Shown here one piece after another: positions 7,935-15,079 of a stretch of 64,000 nt of DNA. The stretch is from Lachnospiraceae bacterium. GTDB lineage: Bacteria; Bacillota; Clostridia; Lachnospirales; Lachnospiraceae. The notes beneath the pieces were generated by a model that was not told the DNA's origin, searched no databases, and was given only the letters and a program-made list of their open reading frames with translations. Where the stretch lies: assembly GCA_900770225.1 (NCBI GenBank), contig CAAGJU010000192.1, positions 62,001 through 126,000 on the forward strand, read 5' to 3'. Made by a program: the position numbers and the translations under genes. Each line of letters begins with the position of its first letter. Positions within the stretch are counted from its first letter, which is position 1.

Positions 7935-10900
7935 ATGAGAAAAAAGATTATAACAGCCATACTTGCTGTTATGATGAGCGTTTCTCTGGTTCCGGCTTCC
8001 GTGCCGGTTATGGCGCAGACTATTAACGTCGAGAGCAGTAATGCTCAGACGGCGTTCAGCAGTTATGCCACGATTGCAACCGGAGAGTTTTCAAGCAAGA
8101 CATATACTGGGAGTGACCTGACGCCGGCATATTCAGTAACGACAACAGGTGGTGAACCCCTGACGGCGGTTACTGACTATACAGCAGAATGGTCGACTGG
8201 AAGCGGAGATTCGAAAACAATTGTAACTCAAATTAAAGACGCTGGAACGTACACCCTGACGCTCACACCGGTGGATCAAACGACTTACACCGGCACCATC
8301 ACAAGGACGTTCACAGTTAAAAAGGCCGCTGTGACTATCACGCCGACAAGTCCGACTTATACACAGACGTATGATGGGAATCCTAAGAACTATCCCTATA
8401 CAGTTTCCGGTGGAGATGGTTCCGATTATTCTACGACCATAACATACAAGCAGGGAAACACTGTGGTCACAAATCCGACCGACCCGGGCACTTATGCTGT
8501 CACGATTACAGCTACAATTAATGAAGATGCAAAAGCGAATTATACACAGGCTTCATATTCTTACACAGGCTCGCTTGTGATCAACAAGATCCCCCTGAGC
8601 AATTATACGGTTAGCCTTTCGAATGCAACGTATAATTCGACTTCAAAGCAGAATGAGATCACCTATACTGGAAGTGACGTCATTGCTGCAGGCAGTGTGC
8701 AATTCAAAGATGCAAACGGAGATGCACCTTCATTTTCGTTTTCTTCTTCCGACTACACCATTTCCCCGACCACGGCTACAAGTCTCGGAAACTACACTCT
8801 CACAGCAACGGCGAAGAGTACAAGCAAGTATTATACCGGATCAGCCAAGTCCTTTGGCTTTTCCATTGTAAAGAGTACATCTACGACGGGGCTGCCGTTT
8901 ACTAATGCCGAGGTCACCACAGACCCGATAAAAGCCAAGACATGGACCGGCTCTCCTGTGACGCTTACAACATCCGGCAATAATGCTGAGCTTAAGGTGT
9001 ATTATGGATCGGGCGACAATAAGAAACTTCTGAAAGCAGGAACCGATTACACCGTCTCTTATGAAAATAATAAAGATGTGGGACAAGCAACTGTTAAGGT
9101 TACTGGCGCTGGCGCGTATAAGAACACGGCGGTATCTTTCACTTTCAGTATCGTCAAGAAACCTCTCACCTCTTCTATGATCACAGTCAGCCCTACGTCC
9201 TATGCCTACACAGGAGCGACCATCGAGCCGACGATCACTGTCCGCGATGGAGGCAAGACACTGACGCAGGGGACGGATTATACAATTGAATATCCGGATG
9301 GGAATACTAACGCCGGAAAAGATCTGCGCGTGCTTATCACTGGTAAAGGAGACAATTACAAGGGCACCATTCAGAAAACTTTTACCATCACACCGCATAC
9401 GCTGACTGCTGCAGAAGTAGAACTGGAAAAGACCGTTTATACGGTAGACGGCGACGCCAACACAAATATTCCTGCGCAGAAACCTTCAGCAACGATTAGC
9501 CCGAAGGTGGGAAGGATTAATTCGTTCACGGTTAGTGACGGTTCACCAACTAACGGAGTAAGCATCACCTACACCAACAACACAAAAGCAGGTACTGCTA
9601 CCGCAACGATCAAGGGATCCGGCAATTACAGCGGCACCGTAACCAAGAACTTTACGATCGTTGTTCAGAACCCGAATGCTACTGCACTTACATCGTCCAA
9701 CACAGTGATCTCCGATATTGCCGCTGTTACCTATAACGGCAATCAGCAGAAGCCGGGCGTAACCGTGAAATATAATGGTGTGGCTCTTAGTTCAGGAAGG
9801 GACTATGTGCTCTCCTACGGCACGAACATTGAAGTCGGAACCGGCTCTGTGACGGTGACAGGAACAGGCGGATATAAGGGCTCCCTTACAAAATCCTTCA
9901 CGATCAATCCTGCCAATATCTCGGTTGCCTCGATCGCAAGCATTCCTTCACAGGCTTATACTGGAGGACAGATCACCCCTGCCCTGACGATCACGCATAA
10001 CGGCTCTACGCTTCGGGAAGGAACGGACTACAGGGCTTATTACAGCAATAACATCAATAAAGGCACAGCCACGGTCCGCATCCAGGGGCTGAAGAACTTC
10101 ACAGGTGAAGTGACAAGAACCTTCTCAATTGTAGATAAGAAAGATCTGGAAAAGGAAATCTACGCCACTGCCTTCACTCTTCCGGAGGAAGTGAGTGTCA
10201 CAGCAGGAGGAACTGTTTCTATCACAGCTTCCCTGACACCAGCCAATGCGAACAAGTACTCTATCCGCTGGAGCACCAGCAGTGCCTCCTTCCCGTTCTC
10301 TGATGGCTTAACAGCTGAAACGAAAGAGAACGATGCCAGCATTACGGTGAAGGGTGGAAGCGAAGGATCTGCGGTTATTTCCGCGACACTGTATGGCGAG
10401 AACAACAAGGAGAGCGGAACGTCTTACACACTTGTTAAAGTCGGGAAGCAGTTCTCCGATGTCTCCACATCCTCTTATTATTCAACCGCTGTGGACGCCC
10501 TCGCGAACTACGGTTATAAGAAAGGATCCGGCGCATCTCAGGTATGGACAGCAACGCCTGTGGTCAACGGTACAACATCCACGTCTTATAACCCTGCTGG
10601 GCCTGTGAGCCGCGGACAGTTTGTCACAATGATGTACAATAAGGCGAAAGCCGACTATGCAGCAGGAAAGACAAGTGTTGATCCGAGCAAGGCGGCATCA
10701 GCTGGTTTCTCTGATGTTAATTTTTCGGCTTACTATGCAGCAGCTGTCAACTGGGCGGCAGCGAACGGCATCACAAACGGAAAGAGCAGCAGCATTTTTG
10801 ATCCGGATGGAACCGTAACCAGGGCAGAAGCTGTTACTTTCTTACAGCGGTGGCTGGGCGGAACTGACGGCTCGTCTTCTCAGTTTATGGATGTATCTGG

Positions 10901-11039
10901 AAACAGTTATTACGCCGGCGCAGTCGGCTGGGCTGTAAAGAACGGCGTGACGAATGGTACGACGGCAACAACGTTCAGCCCGGTCCAGAACTGCAGCAGG
11001 GCACAGGCCGCTACATTTATCTACAGGACGGCATTTTGA
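7935..11039 (+). CDS. SLH-domain surface protein 2 with tandem Ig-like repeats
   Basis: A 1034-aa exported protein. I use ATG 7935, which follows GAGGAGG and opens a signal peptide (MRKKIITAILAVMMSVSLVP), rather than the in-frame ATG at 7899. The body consists of about eight Ig-like beta modules of ~85-100 residues, each with the pattern Y-T-G...(E/Q)GTDY...Y-N-NAG-A-V-I-G-G-Y-GT...F-I, common in Firmicutes and Actinobacteria adhesins. Three SLH repeats close the protein at about 839-910, 924-975 and 982-1034. It is likely an extended wall-anchored stalk or adhesin; the ligand is unknown. Imperfect inverted repeats flank the gene on both sides. Confidence 0.83.
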   Translation: MRKKIITAILAVMMSVSLVPASVPVMAQTINVESSNAQTAFSSYATIATGEFSSKTYTGSDLTPAYSVTTTGGEPLTAVTDYTAEWSTGSGDSKTIVTQIKDAGTYTLTLTPVDQTTYTGTITRTFTVKKAAVTITPTSPTYTQTYDGNPKNYPYTVSGGDGSDYSTTITYKQGNTVVTNPTDPGTYAVTITATINEDAKANYTQASYSYTGSLVINKIPLSNYTVSLSNATYNSTSKQNEITYTGSDVIAAGSVQFKDANGDAPSFSFSSSDYTISPTTATSLGNYTLTATAKSTSKYYTGSAKSFGFSIVKSTSTTGLPFTNAEVTTDPIKAKTWTGSPVTLTTSGNNAELKVYYGSGDNKKLLKAGTDYTVSYENNKDVGQATVKVTGAGAYKNTAVSFTFSIVKKPLTSSMITVSPTSYAYTGATIEPTITVRDGGKTLTQGTDYTIEYPDGNTNAGKDLRVLITGKGDNYKGTIQKTFTITPHTLTAAEVELEKTVYTVDGDANTNIPAQKPSATISPKVGRINSFTVSDGSPTNGVSITYTNNTKAGTATATIKGSGNYSGTVTKNFTIVVQNPNATALTSSNTVISDIAAVTYNGNQQKPGVTVKYNGVALSSGRDYVLSYGTNIEVGTGSVTVTGTGGYKGSLTKSFTINPANISVASIASIPSQAYTGGQITPALTITHNGSTLREGTDYRAYYSNNINKGTATVRIQGLKNFTGEVTRTFSIVDKKDLEKEIYATAFTLPEEVSVTAGGTVSITASLTPANANKYSIRWSTSSASFPFSDGLTAETKENDASITVKGGSEGSAVISATLYGENNKESGTSYTLVKVGKQFSDVSTSSYYSTAVDALANYGYKKGSGASQVWTATPVVNGTTSTSYNPAGPVSRGQFVTMMYNKAKADYAAGKTSVDPSKAASAGFSDVNFSAYYAAAVNWAAANGITNGKSSSIFDPDGTVTRAEAVTFLQRWLGGTDGSSSQFMDVSGNSYYAGAVGWAVKNGVTNGTTATTFSPVQNCSRAQAATFIYRTAF

Positions 11040-11040
11040 T

Positions 11041-11150
11041 CTTTTCTACTACTATACTCATATCTCATCCATACAACTCTCATCCACACGCGTTGATATG
11101 CGATGTGTGAGGATGGTGAGCTGTTGAGGTAGTGTGGCAGTGTAGATCAG
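11041..11150 (+). repeat. Second strand-asymmetric imperfect inverted repeat
   Basis: Immediately after the stop of SLH gene 2 a pyrimidine-rich half (TCTCATCCACAC near 11080-11091) faces a purine-rich half (GTGTGAGGATGGTGAG near 11104-11119). It resembles the repeat before the gene in composition and in short words (CTATACT, CTCATCC) but is not a clear copy. Confidence 0.45.
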
Positions 11151-11159
11151 ATAATAAGA

Positions 11160-11210
11160 AATCCCGCAGGGCATATCGATAACCGGTATACTTCTGCGGG
11201 ATTCATTTTG
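11160..11210 (+). terminator. Intrinsic terminator after SLH gene 2
   Basis: A perfect 10-bp stem, AATCCCGCAG (11160-11169) with CTGCGGGATT (11194-11203), is followed by CATTTTG. Confidence 0.75.
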
Positions 11211-11246
11211 CTTTATTTCTGTAAATGATGATTCATCAGTTCAATG

Positions 11247-11271
11247 GTAAGCGTAGGCCAATCTGTGTCTA
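11247..11271 (+). repeat. IS66 left terminal inverted repeat
   Basis: 25 bases starting GTAAGCGTAGG, the perfect reverse complement of 14831-14855. Confidence 0.92.
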
Positions 11272-11307
11272 TGCACGAGTAGATGGTGCAGGTTATACTG
11301 AATGACT

Positions 11308-11355
11308 ACAGCAGAAGATCCTGTCGGCGCAAGTTCCGGCAGGATCTTTTGCTGT
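11308..11355. terminator. Long terminator-like hairpin inside the IS66 end
   Basis: A 20-bp stem with a few G-U pairs (11308-11327 with 11336-11355) around GCGCAAGT. It lies downstream of tnpC and inside the terminal repeat, so it can stop transcripts leaving or entering the element. Confidence 0.65.
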
Positions 11356-11479
11356 ATTTTCAGAACTACAGTGATTCACAGGGTTGGTACAACTGCAGTG
11401 GTAAAGATTGTTTTTGTCATCGTGACAGCACGCCGAATGACCGAAATCTGACTAATGTCGGGTTCCGGTTCATTCAAAC

Positions 11480-13369
11480 TCAGGCATAAAGGACATCCGG
11501 AGATGCTGCACTCTTTTGATCGGGCGGGATTTGTGGACGTGGGATGCGGCTCCGTTTTTTTAACTCCGGTGGATCAACGGGCATACTGTCCGTACAGGAT
11601 TCAAGAAGGCTCTTTTTCTCTGACTTCTCGTATTCTGCGTATTCCTCTGACCACGGAAGCATTTCGTCGGGAAAAGATGATACTGCTTTTCCATAGTAAA
11701 CGTATGCCGGCATCTTCTCCAGCAGATACTTCAGATAAGTATAAGGATCGTGCTCATTACGTATGCACGTTCTTACCAGCGAGTAAACAGCAGCGTTCGC
11801 CTCTGCTCCTGCCATCGAATAGCTGAACAGCCAGGAGTTTCTGCCAACACAGTAAGTACTTCTGATCTCACGCTCGGCGCAGGCATTCTGCATCGGGATC
11901 TCAGGGTCTGTAAGGAACACGCGCAGTTTTTCCTCCTGGTTGAGAGCATAGCGGATTGCTTCCTGCAGCGCATCGCTGCAGGAAGGATCGTCTGTATCGA
12001 CAGCGTGTATGTAGTCAAAGAATGCATTGACTTTCGGAGCGACTTCTTCCTGGCGCCGGCGAAGCCTTTCCTCCGGTGACAGCTTTTTTAACGGAATCTC
12101 CGCCTGATAGATCGCGTCGATAAGTCCGTCTGCTTTGTATTCCACGCTGTTTTCAAAGGCCTTCCGGTCCGGCTTTCTGCCGGTGAGCTGCCGCTCCGCG
12201 TTAACAAAGTATCTGTGGCAGTGGTCAAAACAGCCGGAAAGCCTGATCCGTCCGTCTGATTCATTTGCCAGAATTTCATAGACAACGTACCCGTCACAGG
12301 TGATCGTTCCGCGGTATGAATCGCCGTAAAAGCGGCGCAGGTGCTCTGCTGCGCGCGATTTTTCAAAACAGAAGAGGGTGACCGGATGGTCTTCCGAAAG
12401 TTCTGACCGGGTGTGCACCCAGACATAACTGACAGATGATGGGCCGCGTCCGTCCCCGATCACCTGCGTGACGGTTTCGTCGCAGTGATTATGCGGGTCA
12501 TCCAGAAGCAGTTCATGCAGTCTGCCGCATACGGGAAGAAACAGATCTTTTGCAAACCGGATGATCCAGTCGGAGAGCACGTCTTTTCCGATGACGACCC
12601 CGTGACGCAGCAGGTCCTGCACCTGACGGCAGACCGGGACTCCGAGAACAAACTTTCTGTACAGGACATCTGCCAGCAGGGACGGAGACACCAGTGAATG
12701 AGGCAGAAGTTTCTCCGTGCGGTCCGGCCGCTCAAGTGTATGCTCAAGTCCTATGGAAAGAACGGGTGTGAAGACCCGTTTCAGATATCTCGTCTCCGGC
12801 CTGTATTCTACGGTTTCTGTCACATTCCATTGGAAGAGCCGCCAGTTTCCCCTGCCATACAGCTTGTCGTATCTGTCCGGATCGGCTTTGTATTCCGTGT
12901 GGACAGGCAGCATGGCTTTCTTCTCTGCGGCTTTTCCCTTTGGTCTGGGCTTCCTGTTCCTCTGAATGGGAGCAGATGCTTCCGGATCCGAGGCCTCTGT
13001 CTTGTCCGCGTGCTGCGTATCAGTATCACTCACGGGATCTTCAGGTTCTGCGCCGGAAAGGACGCTATGCGTAACGTCAGCAGCCTGTTCCGTTTTTCTC
13101 CCGAAGATCGTGTTTTTTTCTATACACAGCTGTCCGGAAAGCCTGTCGACGAGCCTGTTCAGACGGTCGATCTCGCGCTTCTGCGTCTTACAGGTTTCCT
13201 TCATCTCCTGAAACTGACGGAGCATCTCTTCCTGGGCTTCAGAACTGGTCTCCATGGCAGACAGTATCTCTGTCAGCTGGGAAACGACCTCCCTGAGGGC
13301 GCACTGCAGGGCAGTGCGCTCCATGGACGGGATCTTCTCATTCAGTTCTTTGAGCTCAGGGATCGTCAT
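11480..13369 (-). CDS. tnpC: IS66 transposase TnpC
   Basis: A 629-aa DDE transposase of the IS66 family. Visible landmarks: an N-terminal coiled coil (residues ~30-85, Leu/Glu/Gln-rich), a Lys/Arg-rich linker, and the catalytic region with 'HCDETVTQV', 'CDGYVVYE' and the C-terminal 'NACAEREIRSTYCVGRNSWLF', which match the conserved HADETP, DGYAGY and NNxAERxLRPxxxGRKNWLF blocks. No frameshift or stop is seen, so it is probably functional. It follows the accessory ORF by 12 bases in one transcription unit. Confidence 0.92.
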   Translation of the reverse strand: MTIPELKELNEKIPSMERTALQCALREVVSQLTEILSAMETSSEAQEEMLRQFQEMKETCKTQKREIDRLNRLVDRLSGQLCIEKNTIFGRKTEQAADVTHSVLSGAEPEDPVSDTDTQHADKTEASDPEASAPIQRNRKPRPKGKAAEKKAMLPVHTEYKADPDRYDKLYGRGNWRLFQWNVTETVEYRPETRYLKRVFTPVLSIGLEHTLERPDRTEKLLPHSLVSPSLLADVLYRKFVLGVPVCRQVQDLLRHGVVIGKDVLSDWIIRFAKDLFLPVCGRLHELLLDDPHNHCDETVTQVIGDGRGPSSVSYVWVHTRSELSEDHPVTLFCFEKSRAAEHLRRFYGDSYRGTITCDGYVVYEILANESDGRIRLSGCFDHCHRYFVNAERQLTGRKPDRKAFENSVEYKADGLIDAIYQAEIPLKKLSPEERLRRRQEEVAPKVNAFFDYIHAVDTDDPSCSDALQEAIRYALNQEEKLRVFLTDPEIPMQNACAEREIRSTYCVGRNSWLFSYSMAGAEANAAVYSLVRTCIRNEHDPYTYLKYLLEKMPAYVYYGKAVSSFPDEMLPWSEEYAEYEKSEKKSLLESCTDSMPVDPPELKKRSRIPRPQIPPDQKSAASPDVLYA

Positions 13370-13381
13370 GACGCGGCTCCT

Positions 13382-13783
13382 TTACTTCAAAACACCGGTA
13401 CACATGTCGGACATCTGTTCTGAAAGATCATCCAGGCGGGAGATGACGCTCCTCAGCTTTTTATTCTCTTTACGCAGACTGCTGATCTCCTCGTCTTTAC
13501 GTCCGATCTCAGTCCTCATGTCCCGGATCTGCTGCATGGCCGCACTGTACCTGTCGGCAAGGGGGACAGAGGTCCCCTGTGCGGCCGGTGGCACGGTCCT
13601 GTCAGGATCCTTCGGCTTCCGGCCGCGTTTTCCGCAGGGAACGATCGCCCCTGTAGCGGGATCGATCTTTCCGATTAGCCTGCGCCGGGAGCGCGACTGT
13701 TTCTTTTCCGGATCCCAGTAGCTCTCTGATTCGTAAACATATGTCGTATTGGTATCTTTGTGGTACTGTCTGACCTGTGCCAT
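13382..13783 (-). CDS. IS66-associated accessory protein
   Basis: A 133-aa basic protein with 'TYVYESESYWDPEKKQSRSR', a 'GKRGRKPK' AT-hook-like patch and a C-terminal coiled coil (residues ~80-115). Similar N-termini occur in Firmicutes transposases. Here it is a separate ORF between tnpB and tnpC. It has a consensus promoter of its own (13825-13853) and an AAGGAGG-like site. It may bind the element's ends together with TnpC; this role is inferred. Confidence 0.65.
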   Translation of the reverse strand: MAQVRQYHKDTNTTYVYESESYWDPEKKQSRSRRRLIGKIDPATGAIVPCGKRGRKPKDPDRTVPPAAQGTSVPLADRYSAAMQQIRDMRTEIGRKDEEISSLRKENKKLRSVISRLDDLSEQMSDMCTGVLK

Positions 13784-13824
13784 AACTTCTGAACCCTCCT
13801 TCGCATGACTCGTTACATGTATTT

Positions 13825-13853
13825 ATTATAACACTATGTACAACGCGTGTCAA
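13825..13853 (-). promoter_or_regulatory. Consensus sigma-A promoter inside IS66
   Basis: Minus-strand TTGACA (13853-13848), exactly 17 bases, then TATAAT (13830-13825). It drives the accessory ORF and tnpC, separately from tnpAB. Both hexamers are perfect, which is uncommon for insertion sequences. Confidence 0.85.
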
Positions 13854-13941
13854 TAATAAAAGTGACATTTATAAAGAAAAATGTAACGATACGTCTGCTC
13901 CAGAGGCGGCATCCATGATGTCCATAAAAAGGTGAAGGGGG

Positions 13942-14307
13942 TCAGGATAAATCTGTTTTCCTGGGATAAACCTCCCGGATCGTGCCATCCATCGTGAATC
14001 CGTCCATCAGCCTTTTGTACTGCTCAGGCGTAACGGCACGGGCTTCTTCTGTGTTCCGCGGCCAGTGGAAAGAGTTGCCTTTTGAAAGCCTGAGGGTATA
14101 GGTCGCAAGACCTATCCCCTCAAAACAGATCCCTTTGACGTTTCTGGCTGTGCTTCCGTGAAACAGGTAAAGAGTGCCTTTGTTCACGAATGGATTTATG
14201 CCATAGTTCAATGTGACGTAAGCTGCAAGTCCAGGGCCGCCGCGCCGCAGGTCAACGCGTCCACATACCACGACAACACGATCAAAACCAACGCCATCTC
14301 TAATCAT
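13942..14307 (-). CDS. tnpB: IS66 accessory protein TnpB
   Basis: A 121-aa homologue of IS66 Orf2/TnpB. It carries the expected 'CGRVDLRRGGPGLAAYV' near residue 15 and the 'NKGTLYLFHGSTARNVKGICFEGIG' block (TnpB consensus: LFVFRGRRRDRIKILYWDGxG). It overlaps tnpA by eight bases, so translation is coupled. It is needed with TnpA and TnpC for transposition in characterised members, though its biochemical role is unclear. Confidence 0.85.
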   Translation of the reverse strand: MIRDGVGFDRVVVVCGRVDLRRGGPGLAAYVTLNYGINPFVNKGTLYLFHGSTARNVKGICFEGIGLATYTLRLSKGNSFHWPRNTEEARAVTPEQYKRLMDGFTMDGTIREVYPRKTDLS

Positions 14308-14752
14308 GGGGCACTGCTTTCAATACGGCTGCAAGAGTCGCTTCGCTGAATCCATCACCGACATAGATACGGAAGGGACCGGCCTGGATCATGATACTCG
14401 GCCGGGCTGATGTCCAAGTGTCATTCACAAACGGCAGTTTTCTGGGAGAAGGGATCTCTACGATAGATTCAAAGTATTTCGGATAATCTTCTCTTCGTGC
14501 AGGATCTGTCCCGCTGTCTGTCAGCGCATCCGTGATATCAAGACACTGCCCCGTGGTCTCTGCTTTGCAGGGTTGTTCAGCTGAAGCATTGTTTTTCAGC
14601 GCCTTTTTCCAGTAATACAGTTTCCACTTGGAGATGCCTTTTTTCTCACACCAGACATCGATTGACTCACCGATGCCCCGTGCGTCGCATTCTGCAACGA
14701 TATGGCTCCACTTGCTTACCAGCTCTTCATGCTTTTCTTTGTTTACACTCAT
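14300..14752 (-). CDS. tnpA: IS66 accessory protein TnpA
   Basis: A 150-aa protein with an N-terminal helix-turn-helix-like region: 'GIGESIDVWCEKKGISKWKLYYWKKAL' matches the IS66 TnpA pattern 'sgls..eyCrerGIs..tfyyWrkrl'. It is first in the tnpA-tnpB unit. GGGAGG lies seven bases before ATG 14752, but that sequence is the 3' arm of a long hairpin (14760-14817), so translation of read-through mRNA should be blocked. Confidence 0.82.
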   Translation of the reverse strand: MSVNKEKHEELVSKWSHIVAECDARGIGESIDVWCEKKGISKWKLYYWKKALKNNASAEQPCKAETTGQCLDITDALTDSGTDPARREDYPKYFESIVEIPSPRKLPFVNDTWTSARPSIMIQAGPFRIYVGDGFSEATLAAVLKAVPHD

Positions 14753-14759
14753 AAAGAAA

Positions 14760-14817
14760 CCTCCCGTATAGCACTACTTGTACGAATTGATGATACAAGT
14801 AGATGCTACACGGGAGG
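14760..14817 (-). promoter_or_regulatory. Hairpin that hides the tnpA ribosome-binding site
   Basis: The arms 14760-14782 and 14794-14817 are almost perfectly complementary (CCTCCCGT...ACGGGAGG plus CTACTTGTA/TACAAGTAG). The tnpA Shine-Dalgarno GGGAGG is the outermost part of the stem. Only mRNA that starts upstream of 14817 contains both arms. Confidence 0.75.
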
Positions 14818-14830
14818 CAATGGTGTCATC

Positions 14831-14855
14831 TAGACACAGATTGGCCTACGCTTAC
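14831..14855 (-). repeat. IS66 right terminal inverted repeat
   Basis: 25 bases, the reverse complement of 11247-11271 without mismatch. Confidence 0.92.
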
Positions 14856-14900
14856 TGATCTTCCATCCGGCCCCGATCACATTGACGTTCTTGATACTGA
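14856..14900 (-). pseudogene. Remnant of an endolysin LysM tail next to IS66
   Basis: Read on the minus strand this segment gives IKNVNVIGAGWKIS, matching IKNVNVIRVGWRIRVK at the end of the intact endolysin at 18926. Nothing of the rest of that gene remains: IS66 begins at its edge and unrelated sequence follows. Confidence 0.6.
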
Positions 14901-15025
14901 ATAACCCTCCAGACCAGCGTAAGCCAGAGGGGAGGGCCATATGAATGGATATAATATCGATACTTATCTTTATCTTAGTGACTCTGACGCAAATTGTCAA
15001 GTCGTACGAGATCCCTGTCAAAACA

Positions 15026-15062
15026 AAGACCCGCAGGCACCCTCGATGGATGCCCACAGGCC
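15026..15062 (-). terminator. Terminator of SLH gene 3
   Basis: Minus-strand hairpin CCTGTGGGCATCC / GGTGCCTGCGGG followed by TCTTTGTTTT. The words GATGCCCACAGGCC recur at 18350-18363 beside a LysM fragment. Confidence 0.55.
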
Positions 15063-15079
15063 TGTGTACTCTGGACAAT

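Larger units (their letters stand above)
11247..14855 (-). mobile_element. IS66-family insertion sequence (3609 bp)
   Basis: The element is bounded by perfect 25-bp inverted repeats beginning GTAAGCG, the usual IS66 terminus. It carries tnpA, tnpB, an extra small ORF and the large tnpC transposase, all on the minus strand and all intact. IS66 members normally make an 8-bp target duplication, but the flanks (GTTCAATG left, TGATCTTC right) do not match. The right flank is the 3' end of a LysM gene fragment. This suggests that a deletion or recombination followed insertion. Confidence 0.9.

Noticed and set aside
12698..13423. 241-aa plus-strand ORF inside IS66
   Set aside because: Antisense to tnpC with no independent support.
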